From: Kiritimatiellaceae bacterium
GTDB taxonomy: Bacteria > Verrucomicrobiota > Kiritimatiellia > Kiritimatiellales > Tichowtungiaceae
Length of the DNA stretch: 64,000 nt
Reading direction: 5' to 3'
Assembly (NCBI GenBank): GCA_013141415.1
Contig: JABFQY010000006.1
Location: 1 to 64,000 of the forward strand
The notes under the pieces are model-generated. The model saw nothing but the letters and a program-made list of their open reading frames with translations. It was not told where the DNA came from and made no database searches. Positions 48,411 to 60,795 of this stretch are shown piece by piece. The position numbers and the translations under genes are program-made. The first letter of the stretch is position 1. The number at the start of each line of letters is the position of its first letter.

Positions 48411-49801
48411 TACTTCTCTTTTACTTGTTCCGTCTGACCCGACAGTCTGCCGAAAAACTTTTTTACCTGAAACTTCCGGTCGATGTCATTGAAAGAGATC
48501 ATCAGGATCGCGCCGATCAGCAGAACAGCGCACAGATTAATCAGTGCCATCTGCACCTTAACATTTACCTTGCGACGGGTAATGCCGTGCCAAAGTGAGA
48601 AAACAATGTGACCTCCGTCGAGTACCGGAATCGGCAACAGGTTCAGTACCGCAAGGTTAACGTTGAGAAAGCGGATCAGCCCAAACGTGTTCAGGATTCC
48701 CATCTTGATCGACATTGTGAGCAGAGAAAAAATTGCAATCGGCCCGCCAAGTCCGCCCGCCGCCTGCTTGGCTTCTGACGGTGTGATCAGCGCTTTGAGC
48801 ACACGAACAATGGCGAGCGCATCATATTTGAGCTGCTCGACCGGATTGCGGTAGAGCATCCACGGAAGGCCGCTGCCGCCGAGCTGCACGCCGATCATGA
48901 TGCGTTTATATTCCGCGTTGTATTCCGGCACGATAGAAAGCGCGAGCGTTTCACCTTTGCGCCCGATGGTGAGCGCCGCCGGAACCCCCGGCTTAGCCGC
49001 TTGAACCAGTTCGGTGAAATTCTCCCAGCCCAAAATGGCAACGCCGTTGAACGAAAGCACCGTATCGCCGCTTTTTATGCCGGCGCGATCAGCCGGACTG
49101 CCTTTGGTTACCGAACCAAACAAACAGGGAATGGCAGGTTCAATTCCCTCAATCGTTCGTACGCCCTCATCGCCTTTGACCACCGGAATATCCAAATGCC
49201 GTTCAACACCGGCATTGCGAACATCCAGCGCGACGGTATCGCTGTTTTTGAGCAACGCTTCCACGGTGAAGTCATACCAGTTTTTAATGGCGGCACCGTT
49301 AACGGTGATGATTTCGTCGCCTTGGCGCAGACCGGCGGTATAAGCGGCGCTGTTGGTTTCAATGGTTCCAATGATCGGACGGATTTGTGTACCTGCTTCG
49401 TTGCCGGGAATCAGCCAAATGGCGACGGCCAGCAGAGCCGCCAGCACGATATTGCCGAGCGGACCAGAAACGCAGACGGCGATTTTTTTCCACGGTGAAA
49501 TTTCAGGGAATGTTTCTTTTGATTCGCCGCCCTGAATTTTTTCCATCCCTTCCGGATCGAGCTGCGGAAGCGAAACGTAGCCGCCGAACGGAATCCAGCC
49601 GATTTTGTAAACGATGCCGTCCTTTTTCCACTGAACAACGGCGCGACCAAAGCCGATGGAAAAGGTTTTAACAATCAGTCCGCAACGGCGCGCCACGATA
49701 AAATGGCCGAACTCGTGAACAAAGACGGTGACGCCAAAAAGAAACAGCGCGGCGAAAACGGTGTAAAAAACAGTCCAACCGGTGAGGAGCATTTCAAGCA
49801 T
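48410..49801 (-). CDS. rseP: Site-2 intramembrane zinc metalloprotease RseP
   Basis: A 463-residue M50 protease. HEFGH zinc site in the first membrane helix (VTVFVHEFGHFIVARR), PDZ domains in the periplasmic part (about 115-310), and the second active-site motif NLLPIPVLDGGHI near the C-terminus with further membrane segments. In other bacteria it cleaves anti-sigma factors or signal-peptide remnants. Follows cdsA and uppS in the common envelope operon order. Confidence 0.95.
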   Translation of the reverse strand: MLEMLLTGWTVFYTVFAALFLFGVTVFVHEFGHFIVARRCGLIVKTFSIGFGRAVVQWKKDGIVYKIGWIPFGGYVSLPQLDPEGMEKIQGGESKETFPEISPWKKIAVCVSGPLGNIVLAALLAVAIWLIPGNEAGTQIRPIIGTIETNSAAYTAGLRQGDEIITVNGAAIKNWYDFTVEALLKNSDTVALDVRNAGVERHLDIPVVKGDEGVRTIEGIEPAIPCLFGSVTKGSPADRAGIKSGDTVLSFNGVAILGWENFTELVQAAKPGVPAALTIGRKGETLALSIVPEYNAEYKRIMIGVQLGGSGLPWMLYRNPVEQLKYDALAIVRVLKALITPSEAKQAAGGLGGPIAIFSLLTMSIKMGILNTFGLIRFLNVNLAVLNLLPIPVLDGGHIVFSLWHGITRRKVNVKVQMALINLCAVLLIGAILMISFNDIDRKFQVKKFFGRLSGQTEQVKEK

Positions 49802-49819
49802 GGGGAAACGTCCGCCTTT

Positions 49820-50662
49820 CTAGCACAGGAAAAATTTGATGTAGATGTACATGAACGGCGCAGTAAACAGCAGACTGTCGATCATGTCGAGCATACCGCC
49901 CATACCATGAGCAATCGCGCCGGAATCTTTGATATCCACAGCCCGCTTGAAAATCGATTCCACGAGGTCGCCCATGGTTCCGATAATTGGAAGCAGAACA
50001 CCGAGAAGCAGTGCCTGATAAAGAGGGAATGAATGCTGCCCAAGCATATTACCGGTACAGAAACACCAAAGTACACCCACCGTGCAGGAAAAAAGAATTC
50101 CGCCGAAAAGGCCTTCCCAGCTTTTCTTCGGCGAGATGCGCGGAGATAGTTTATGTTTTCCGAAGCGCGAGCCGATGAAATACGCCCCGGCATCGCCCCA
50201 TTTGACGGCGAGCAGCAAGTAGAACGCCGCCTTAGTCGGCTCCGCCAGATTTCCCGCCATGTAAAGGCGCACAAAAAAGCTCCAGAAAAATGCCACATAG
50301 AGAAAACCGAAAATGGTGCCGAGCGCATTGCGCAGCGCCTGCCGTGCATCGGTGTAGCCGAACAGCCGGAAAAAAATAATCATCAGGATAATCAGAAGCA
50401 GCGACCACAACACGTCATCGGAAAAACCGTATTTGGAAACCAGCCAGGTCATGGCGACAAAAAGCAGGCCGCAGGTTATCCCCATCTTCTTGGATGCCGT
50501 CAGACCGCCCAGTTCCATCAGCGCATATACTTCGCGCATCGCCAAACCGCAAACAATCATCAGGCCCAGCAGCACGGCAATGTTTCCGGCCGGAACCAGC
50601 AGAACCGCGCTCGAAAGAACCAACGCGATGGTCAGCCCCAGTAAAATCCGTTTCTTATCCAT
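49820..50662 (-). CDS. cdsA: Phosphatidate cytidylyltransferase
   Basis: A 280-residue multi-pass membrane enzyme making CDP-diacylglycerol from CTP and phosphatidate. The C-terminal CDP-alcohol signature is present: the SPKKSWEGLFGG block and GDLVESIFKRAVDIKDSGAIAHGMGGMLDMIDSL. Operon uppS-cdsA-rseP with gaps of 8 and 18 bases. Confidence 0.95.
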   Translation of the reverse strand: MDKKRILLGLTIALVLSSAVLLVPAGNIAVLLGLMIVCGLAMREVYALMELGGLTASKKMGITCGLLFVAMTWLVSKYGFSDDVLWSLLLIILMIIFFRLFGYTDARQALRNALGTIFGFLYVAFFWSFFVRLYMAGNLAEPTKAAFYLLLAVKWGDAGAYFIGSRFGKHKLSPRISPKKSWEGLFGGILFSCTVGVLWCFCTGNMLGQHSFPLYQALLLGVLLPIIGTMGDLVESIFKRAVDIKDSGAIAHGMGGMLDMIDSLLFTAPFMYIYIKFFLC

Positions 50663-50670
50663 ACGTTCTC

Positions 50671-51414
50671 CTATTTCGTTGTCACTCCGCCATAGCGGCG
50701 ACCGCGCTGATTAAATGCTTCCAGCGCCTTGAAAAATTCCGGCTCACGGAAATCGGGCCAGTAAATATCCGTCACATACAGCTCGGCGTAAGAAAGCTGC
50801 CAGAGCAAAAAGTTACTCAACCGAAGTTCGCCGCTGGTGCGGATCATCAGTTCCGGATCAGGAACGTCCGGCAGATAAAGATGCTTCGCCACCGTTTCCT
50901 CATTCACCGTTTCCGGATCAAGTTCGCCACTGGCGGCTTTACGCGCAATCGCCTTGGCCGCTTCAGCAATTTCCAAACGGCTGCCGTAACTCAACGCGAT
51001 GATGAGCGTATATTCATAATCCTTCGCCGACTTCTCCATCAGCTTCGCGAGCTTCTTCTGAACTTTTTCCGGCAGACGTTCAATCTGCCCCATCACCCGC
51101 AACCGGATTTTATTTTTCAGCAGCTCGCCTTCGTAGCGATCCATAAAAACCGCCAGCAGATTCATCAGCCCTTCGACTTCGTCTTTCGGGCGGATCCAGT
51201 TTTCGGTGCTGAACGCGTAAAGCGTCAAAAATTTAACGCCGGCCTGCCGCGCCGCACGGAGCACCGCGCGCACCGACTCGGCACCCTGCTCATGGCCTTT
51301 CAGTCGCGGCAGCCCGCGCTGTTTCGCCCAGCGTCCGTTGCCGTCCATAATGATCGCAACGTGCTGGGGAACATTGGCGATTGGCGATTTATGATTTTCG
51401 ATTGAAGATGCCAT
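50671..51414 (-). CDS. uppS: Undecaprenyl diphosphate synthase
   Basis: A 247-residue cis-prenyltransferase making the lipid carrier for peptidoglycan. It has HVAIIMDGNGRWAKQRGLPRLKGH, FSTENW, LMIRTSGELRLSNFLLWQLSYAELY and a final WPDF. The first 15 residues before HVAII are unusual because they are encoded partly by the left inverted repeat (51381-51404). The upstream four-helix gene ends 7 bases away. Confidence 0.95.
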   Translation of the reverse strand: MASSIENHKSPIANVPQHVAIIMDGNGRWAKQRGLPRLKGHEQGAESVRAVLRAARQAGVKFLTLYAFSTENWIRPKDEVEGLMNLLAVFMDRYEGELLKNKIRLRVMGQIERLPEKVQKKLAKLMEKSAKDYEYTLIIALSYGSRLEIAEAAKAIARKAASGELDPETVNEETVAKHLYLPDVPDPELMIRTSGELRLSNFLLWQLSYAELYVTDIYWPDFREPEFFKALEAFNQRGRRYGGVTTK

Positions 51415-51815
51415 TTTAAACTTATCGGTTATTGCAGGCCGTCTTATGCGATGCGGTCATAATGGCAGTGATTTCATCGGCTTCCCGATAAAGATCAGCT
51501 ACATGTTCCGCTGGAATCAATCCACCCTCCATAATCAGTTCAAGCCAGTAGCAACACTCATCGGACTCTTCCAGAACAATGCTGAGCTTTGAAATGAACT
51601 CAGCCTGAGAGCGCCCTCGACAGGCGGCCCGGTAATTTGCACCGACAGACGTTGCCGCCTTCATCAATTGATTCGCAACCACCCGCCCTTTGGTCGTGTT
51701 CGGTAATGAATCAATCAACGTCATTACCCGCAATGCGAACTGCTTCGTTCTAGCTTTCAGTTCATCGGCATTCATGGCTGTCTCCAATCGGCAATCGCCA
51801 ATCTTAAATCGCCAA
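51381..51815. repeat. Inverted repeats framing the four-helix-bundle gene
   Basis: The 24-base arm TTGGCGATTTATGATTTTCG.. (51381-51404) lies in the uppS 5' codons. Its partner at 51792-51815, reverse-complemented, reads TTGGCGATTTAAGATTGGCG.. and covers the purA 3' codons plus 12 bases beyond; the arms agree at 21 of 24 positions. The span contains the whole small gene, as in a mobile cassette. Confidence 0.55.
51422..51775 (-). CDS. Four-helix-bundle protein (S23-like family)
   Basis: A 117-residue protein of the 'four helix bundle' family often encoded by intervening sequences in 23S rRNA genes and by isolated loci. It has NTTKGRVVANQLMKAATSVGANYRAACRGRSQAEFISKL and EESDECCYWLELI. The start at 51775 is favoured because GGAG precedes it; an ATG four codons earlier overlaps that site. 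It lies between purA and uppS, unrelated genes, and between inverted repeats. Function unknown, perhaps mobile. Confidence 0.9.
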   Translation of the reverse strand: MNADELKARTKQFALRVMTLIDSLPNTTKGRVVANQLMKAATSVGANYRAACRGRSQAEFISKLSIVLEESDECCYWLELIMEGGLIPAEHVADLYREADEITAIMTASHKTACNNR

Positions 51816-53084
51816 TTCTATTGTGCTCTTACGGTTCGGCCCGACGGATAGGATACTCACCGGAACGCCGGTCAGTTTTTCAAGCCAACGGACATATTTC
51901 TGTGCCTGCTTCGGCAGTTCTTCAAAGGTCGTGGCGTCGCGGGTCGAGCAATTCCAGCCCTTAAACTCTTCATAGACCGGCTTGCAGCGTGACAGCTTGC
52001 TGATGCTGGCCGGAACGGTTTCAACCCGTTCGCCGTCGCATTCGTAAGCGACGCAAACTTTGATCGTTTCAAATCCGTCGAGCACATCCATTTTCATCAA
52101 GGCCCAGCGGTCAATACCGCAAAGCATGGCGGAATAACGTGCGACCACGGCATCGAACCAGCCGCAACGGCGCGGACGGCCGGTCGTCGCACCGAATTCG
52201 CGGCCGACTTTGCGCAGTTCTTCGCCATCGGCGTCGAGCAGCTCCGTCGGGAACGGGCCTTCGCCGACGCGAGTCGTGTAAGCTTTGACAATACCGATCA
52301 CATCATCAATCTGGTGAGGAGGAACGCCCGCGCCGGTGGCGACACCGCCCGCGCCGGTTGACGACGAGGTGACAAAGGGATAGGTGCCGAAATCGATGTC
52401 GAGCATAACGCCCTGCGCGCCTTCGAAAATCACGTTGGTCTTCGGGTCGCGCACGGCGGCGTTAAGCATCGGAACCGGATCGCAAATGAACGGCTTGAGA
52501 TAATCAAACGCCACGCGGTACTTGGCCACGAGCCCGTCGGCATCCAGCGGAGCCGCGCCAAGTACGGCCAGCATCGCGTTCTTGGCCGCGATACGCTCAC
52601 GCAGCATCACTTCAAAATCGGACTCCAGAACATCGCCCATCCGCAGGCCGGAGCGGTCGGCCTTGTCGGAATAGGCCGGGCCGATACCGCGCTTGGTCGT
52701 GCCGATCTTTTTACCGGTCGCCAGCTTGGCTTCCTTCGCGCCGTCGAGTTCCTTGTGGTATTGAATCACCAGATGGGCGCGGTCACTGATGAACAGCCGT
52801 CCGCGAATATCGATGCCGCGCTTTTCCAAATCCTGAAGTTCTTCGGTCAGACCGATCGGATCGACCACCAGACCGTTGCCGATGACACACTTTACGCCGG
52901 GGCGAAGAATGCCGGACGGAGCCAGATGCAAGACGTACTTCTGGTCGCCGATTTCCACCGTGTGACCGGCGTTATTGCCGCCCTGATAACGGACAACCCA
53001 GTCCGCATTTGCAGTCAACACATCAATGACCTTGCCCTTGCCTTCATCGCCCCACTGCGCGCCGATTAAAACTGTATTCGCCAT
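51804..53084 (-). CDS. purA: Adenylosuccinate synthetase
   Basis: A 426-residue GTP-dependent enzyme converting IMP plus aspartate to adenylosuccinate in AMP synthesis. N-terminal GAQWGDEGKGKVIDVLT, QGGNNAGHTVEIG, GIGPAYSDKADR and a C-terminal SVGPNRKSTIELAI. Lies at the 5' end of the envelope operon; the last codons are within the right inverted repeat. Normal length. Confidence 0.97.
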   Translation of the reverse strand: MANTVLIGAQWGDEGKGKVIDVLTANADWVVRYQGGNNAGHTVEIGDQKYVLHLAPSGILRPGVKCVIGNGLVVDPIGLTEELQDLEKRGIDIRGRLFISDRAHLVIQYHKELDGAKEAKLATGKKIGTTKRGIGPAYSDKADRSGLRMGDVLESDFEVMLRERIAAKNAMLAVLGAAPLDADGLVAKYRVAFDYLKPFICDPVPMLNAAVRDPKTNVIFEGAQGVMLDIDFGTYPFVTSSSTGAGGVATGAGVPPHQIDDVIGIVKAYTTRVGEGPFPTELLDADGEELRKVGREFGATTGRPRRCGWFDAVVARYSAMLCGIDRWALMKMDVLDGFETIKVCVAYECDGERVETVPASISKLSRCKPVYEEFKGWNCSTRDATTFEELPKQAQKYVRWLEKLTGVPVSILSVGPNRKSTIELAI

Positions 53085-53215
53085 GCTTAAAATCCCCTGC
53101 TAATGCCTTGCGTCTCAAAGGCGCAGAGAGTAAACGACCGCTCCGGCCCGGTCAATTTCCAAAGCAACTGCGTTGCGGCTTCCAAAGGTTTTAGATTTCG
53201 GGCATTGTTTTTCTG

Positions 53216-54079
53216 ATGATTGAAAAAGTTAAAATAAAAACGGTTTTGGTAACGGGATGTTCATCCGGCATTGGACTGGCGACGGCGCGGCTTCTGCGCG
53301 ACCGCGGCTGGCAGGTCGCTCCGACGGCCAGAAAACCCGCCGACCTCGAAATGCTCCGCGCCGAAGGGTTTGACCCGATCGTACTCGATGTGACCGACAG
53401 CGCGTCGATCGCCGATGCCGCCAACGAAGTATTGCGCCGCTTCGGCGGACAGCTCGGTGCCGTCGTCAATAACGCCGGGTTCGGGCTGACCTCGGCGGTC
53501 GAAGACGCGCCGCGCGTCATGCTCCGCGATATTTTTGAAGTCAACGTCTTCGGCTTGCAGGAACTGACCAACCGCTTCATCCCGCTTTTCCGCAAACAAG
53601 GTTACGGCCGCATCGTCAACGTCAGCTCGGTGGTCGGAGAACTGAGCCTGCCGTTCGCCGGAATCTATTCGGCATCAAAATTCGCGGTCGAAGCGCTTTC
53701 CGACGCACTGCGCCGCGAACTGTTCGATTCCGGCGTCGCTGTCTCGATTGTTCAGCCGGGGCCGATTGAGACCAAGTTTTCTGAAAATCTGGCGCACCGC
53801 ACCGAGCGTTACGGGCTGAATCCAGACTCGCCGTTCACGGAGTTTTATAAGGAAGCGATTGAAACCCGAAAAACCGGACGGGCCGCCCGCACGGCAGAAA
53901 AGTTTATGAAACCGCCGGAAGCCGTCGCTGAGAAAATTTTCCAATGTCTGGAAAGTGCCCGCCCGCCGATCCGATCCCGCGTCACCGCCGTCGCCTATTT
54001 CGGAGCCTTCGTCCGCCGCGCCCTGCCCGCCGCGCTGATTGACGCAGTGATGATCTCCCAGCTGAAAAAGCGGATGTGA
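53216..54079 (+). CDS. Short-chain dehydrogenase/reductase
   Basis: A 287-residue SDR-family oxidoreductase. Cofactor motif TGCSSGIGLA (about 14-23), NNAG (about 87-90), catalytic YSASK with a serine in the preceding strand (VNVSSVVG). A basic residue after the first strand region (ARKPAD) suggests NADP(H). Substrate unknown. Divergent from purA. Confidence 0.92.
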   Translation: MIEKVKIKTVLVTGCSSGIGLATARLLRDRGWQVAPTARKPADLEMLRAEGFDPIVLDVTDSASIADAANEVLRRFGGQLGAVVNNAGFGLTSAVEDAPRVMLRDIFEVNVFGLQELTNRFIPLFRKQGYGRIVNVSSVVGELSLPFAGIYSASKFAVEALSDALRRELFDSGVAVSIVQPGPIETKFSENLAHRTERYGLNPDSPFTEFYKEAIETRKTGRAARTAEKFMKPPEAVAEKIFQCLESARPPIRSRVTAVAYFGAFVRRALPAALIDAVMISQLKKRM

Positions 54080-54085
54080 GATTAC

Positions 54086-54790
54086 TTACTTTGTATTTCT
54101 CTCGCTCAACTCTTTCAGGTGATCCATGTCCTTCAGAAAGCTGGGAGAAGGCGTGTATCCGAGACGTACTGCTTCATCAAGTTTCGCCTTCGCTGAAAGG
54201 TAGTTTCCCCTATAAAGCTCAAGAGCCGAACAGTTGTAGTAAAGGTTGGAGTTCGCAGATTCCGTCTTCATTGCTTCATCAAAAAGATCCTGCGCTTTTG
54301 AGAATTCATCCTCTGCACCTTTCTTCTTCTTAAAATTAAGGAACGCTCCAAGCGTCATATGAGAAACTGCAAGATCGATCGTGATGCGACCATTCTCTGG
54401 AGCCTTCTCTTTGGCTATTTTTAACAGTGTTACAGATTGTCGAATATCAGCTTCCGTTTCTGCACGCCGCCCGACAATAGCTCCAAGCCCCTGATAGGCG
54501 TCTGCGTTGTTTGTATTAAGAAGCCAAGCCTGATTGAAGCGCTTCATCGCCGTACTAAGGTCATTCCGATCATAATATTTCCAGCCAAGTTCGACGTATC
54601 CATCGCTTGCTTTTTCCCTGTTTCCACATTCCTTTACAGCCCAATCGACGAACTCCAGATTCGCCTTCTGAACTTCAGGCGATTTCAATCCTTCGCCGTA
54701 CATGGGAAGTTCATTCGCAGGAGGACTTCCGTAACAACAAAGTAACGGGATAACCACAAACTGGACGATCAGTGCTCTTACTTTCATCAT
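54086..54790 (-). CDS. TPR-repeat protein with N-terminal signal sequence
   Basis: A 234-residue protein from ATG 54790, which has GGAG upstream. A hydrophobic N-terminus (VRALIVQFVVIPLLCCYG) could be a signal peptide or a weak lipobox. Several TPR-like units follow (about 60-220: AYQGLGAIVGRRAETEADI, ALELYRGNYLSAKAKLDEAV). The sequence looks AT-richer than the neighbouring SDR gene. Partner unknown. Confidence 0.75.
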   Translation of the reverse strand: MMKVRALIVQFVVIPLLCCYGSPPANELPMYGEGLKSPEVQKANLEFVDWAVKECGNREKASDGYVELGWKYYDRNDLSTAMKRFNQAWLLNTNNADAYQGLGAIVGRRAETEADIRQSVTLLKIAKEKAPENGRITIDLAVSHMTLGAFLNFKKKKGAEDEFSKAQDLFDEAMKTESANSNLYYNCSALELYRGNYLSAKAKLDEAVRLGYTPSPSFLKDMDHLKELSERNTK

Positions 54791-54911
54791 TTTCAGCTCC
54801 TTAACGTAATTTGAGGTGTCTTCACACCGCGACGTTATAGGCCAAGGAGATGAATTTAAGAAGCTGAATTTGCGCAAGAACCGGCAAGTTGATCTGTTCA
54901 TCATTCCTCGA

Positions 54912-55039
54912 AGGTGGAGCGTGATCGCCGAGCACGCTTCCTCCTTCGGCGGACAAGCAAAACGCGCCCGGCGGTCGCGTTCCACCTTGTAGCCGAGGTC
55001 CTTGACCTCGGTTCCGCGATCGCGGATCGCGGCTACAAT
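54912..55039. repeat. Two adjacent palindromic elements upstream of nifJ
   Basis: The first is an imperfect fold-back: AAGGTGGAGCGTGATCGCCG (54912-) with its partner ending at 54989 (GCGGTCGCGTTCCACCTT). The second (54988-55039) is bounded by TTGTAGCCG and CGGCTACAA and contains inner palindromes GAGGTC..GACCTC and CCGCGATCGCGG. They lie inside the 488-base gap 54791-55278, where no gene was seen. Similar structured repeats are common in PVC intergenic DNA, in my recollection. Confidence 0.7.
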
Positions 55040-55278
55040 GCTTTACGGCGGATAGCCGACACTGACATTTATCTGATTTTCCCGTCAAAAAAGGCTTCTG
55101 TTCGGGAGCAATTTTTGAAATTCTCTCAGCTCCGCATGACAAACAGCGGAAACCGGATTTGCACGAACCTAACTTTTACGGAAAACCGGTAGGAAAGCGG
55201 CAAAGGCAACAAACCGGAGATGAGAGTTTTCACGGATTTTAAATAGAAACGCACAATCCTCAGGAGAAAGAATCAGGT

Positions 55279-58797
<3,519 letters not shown>

Positions 58798-58817
58798 GTA
58801 AAAAGAGGAGATATCTC

Positions 58818-58979
58818 ATGACAAAATATACCTGCGTACCTTGCGGTTACATCTATGATCCGGCTGCCGGTGATCCGGAACACGGTATCGCCCCCGGCAC
58901 AGCGTTTAAAGACATCCCGGATGACTGGGTTTGTCCCGAATGCGGCGTCGGCAAGGAATACTTCGAACCGGCTGCCTAA
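58818..58979 (+). CDS. Rubredoxin
   Basis: A 53-residue electron carrier binding one Fe through C6, C9, C39 and C42 ([22 protein letters not shown]). A strong GAGGAG site precedes the ATG. The gene is too short for most ORF calls. Directly after nifJ and before a terminator, it may accept electrons in oxygen or peroxide detoxification or from PFOR. Confidence 0.96.
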   Translation: MTKYTCVPCGYIYDPAAGDPEHGIAPGTAFKDIPDDWVCPECGVGKEYFEPAA

Positions 58980-58991
58980 CAGGCGGTTCGA

Positions 58992-59022
58992 ACGGCCCCG
59001 AAGTTTCGGGGCCGTTTTTTTT
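58992..59022 (+). terminator. Intrinsic terminator after rubredoxin
   Basis: ACGGCCCCG (58992-59000) pairs with CGGGGCCGT (59007-59015), loop AAGTTT, then eight T. Ends the nifJ-rubredoxin transcript. Confidence 0.92.
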
Positions 59023-59166
59023 GTGCCCAGATGGCCATAAGGTATGGGATCTAAAATTCGTAAATTTTATCCAAACCCTAAAACTATTCCTTCGACAACC
59101 CCACGCGACCTCCTTAAAGTGCCTTCCCGTAGCACGAGCACTCTAAACAGGACTGTGGAACAGAAA

Positions 59167-60771
59167 ATGGCCAAATATCTTATCGTAACCGGCGGCGTTG
59201 TATCTTCACTCGGCAAGGGAATCACCGCCGCATCTATCGGGCGGCTTTTGATTAACCGCGGACTCAATATCCGCATGCTGAAACTCGACCCCTACCTCAA
59301 TGTCGACCCCGGCACCATGAGTCCCTATCAGCATGGCGAGGTGTATGTCACCGACGACGGCGCGGAAACCGACCTCGATCTCGGCCACTACGAGCGCTAC
59401 ACCGGCCAACCCACTTCGCAGAAGAGCAATATCACCGCGGGCCGCATTTACTGGGACGTTCTCCATAAAGAACGGCGCGGCGACTATCTCGGCGCCACGG
59501 TGCAGATGATCCCGCACATCTCCAACGAGATTAAATTTAAAATCCGCCAGCTCGAATCCGAAAACCCCGACGTGATTGTGATCGAACTCGGAGGAACTGT
59601 CGGCGACATCGAAGGCCTCATCTTTCTTGAAGCGCTACGCCAGCTTGGTGCCGATGTCGGCCGCGACAATTCCATGTACATTCACCTGACTTACGTTCCG
59701 TATATCCGCGCCGCCGGTGAAGTAAAAACCAAGCCGACCCAGCAGAGCGTCGCCAAGCTGCGAGAAATCGGCATCCTGCCGCACATCATCGTCTGCCGCA
59801 CGGAAGTGGATCTGAACGACGAGCACCTCGATAAACTGGCCATGTTCTGTAACGTATCCAAAGAGTGCGTCATCGTCGAAAAAGATGTCGAAACCTCCAT
59901 TTACGAAATCCCGCTCGTGCTGGCCGAACAGGGTGTGGACGAGCTGATCCTGAACCACTTCCGCATTGCCAAACCCACCAAGTCGCTCAAGGACTGGCAG
60001 AAACTCATCTCGGTGATAAAAAATCCGAAGGGCAGAGTCAAAATCGGCGTCGTCGGAAAATATTCAGAACTTCAGGACGCCTACAAGTCTATCTACGAAG
60101 CGCTGTATCACGGCGGTTATGCGGCGGAATATCAGGTGGAGATCGTTAAGTTCCAAGCCGAAGAGATTGAGAAGAACCCTGATATTTTAAAAACCGTTTC
60201 CGGCATTCTGATTCCTGGTGGATTCGGTTCGCGCGGCATGGAAGGCAAAATCCGCGCGGCGCAGTATGCCCGAGAAAATAAGATTCCGTTCCTCGGCATT
60301 TGTCTCGGCCTGCAATGCGCCGTAATTGAATTCGCCCGCAACGTCTGCGGTCTCACGGGCGCGGATTCGACTGAATTCGACGAAGAACGCGGTGTGAAAA
60401 CAGAGCATCCAGTGGTCTGCCTGCTCGAAGAACAGCGTACCGTCACCGAGAAAGGCGGCACCATGCGTCTCGGAGCCTGCCCCTGCGTACTTGAAAAAGA
60501 CACGAAAGCGCTTGAAGCCTACGGCGAAAAGAAAATTTCAGAACGCCACCGTCACCGCTACGAGGTGAACAACAACTACCGCGAGCAGCTCGAAAAAGGC
60601 GGACTGATTATTTCAGGCACCAATCCGGACATCGGTGTGGTTGAAATGATCGAACTGGCTGACCATCCGTGGTACGTCGCCACGCAAGCCCATCCGGAAC
60701 TGAAGAGCCAGCCGGTTCTGCCGCACCCGCTCTTCCGCGACTTTATCGCCGCCGCCATTCAAAACGACTAA
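59167..60771 (+). CDS. pyrG: CTP synthase
   Basis: A 534-residue enzyme that aminates UTP to CTP using glutamine. From ATG 59167: [37 protein letters not shown], and in the C-terminal glutamine amidotransferase domain [12 protein letters not shown] and the nucleophile cysteine in [16 protein letters not shown]. The frame is open to 59044 upstream but the family start is at [10 protein letters not shown]. Converges on the DUF2723 gene. Confidence 0.97.
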   Translation: MAKYLIVTGGVVSSLGKGITAASIGRLLINRGLNIRMLKLDPYLNVDPGTMSPYQHGEVYVTDDGAETDLDLGHYERYTGQPTSQKSNITAGRIYWDVLHKERRGDYLGATVQMIPHISNEIKFKIRQLESENPDVIVIELGGTVGDIEGLIFLEALRQLGADVGRDNSMYIHLTYVPYIRAAGEVKTKPTQQSVAKLREIGILPHIIVCRTEVDLNDEHLDKLAMFCNVSKECVIVEKDVETSIYEIPLVLAEQGVDELILNHFRIAKPTKSLKDWQKLISVIKNPKGRVKIGVVGKYSELQDAYKSIYEALYHGGYAAEYQVEIVKFQAEEIEKNPDILKTVSGILIPGGFGSRGMEGKIRAAQYARENKIPFLGICLGLQCAVIEFARNVCGLTGADSTEFDEERGVKTEHPVVCLLEEQRTVTEKGGTMRLGACPCVLEKDTKALEAYGEKKISERHRHRYEVNNNYREQLEKGGLIISGTNPDIGVVEMIELADHPWYVATQAHPELKSQPVLPHPLFRDFIAAAIQND

Positions 60772-60795
60772 GCCTCTTCCGCTTTCCCGTTTTAA

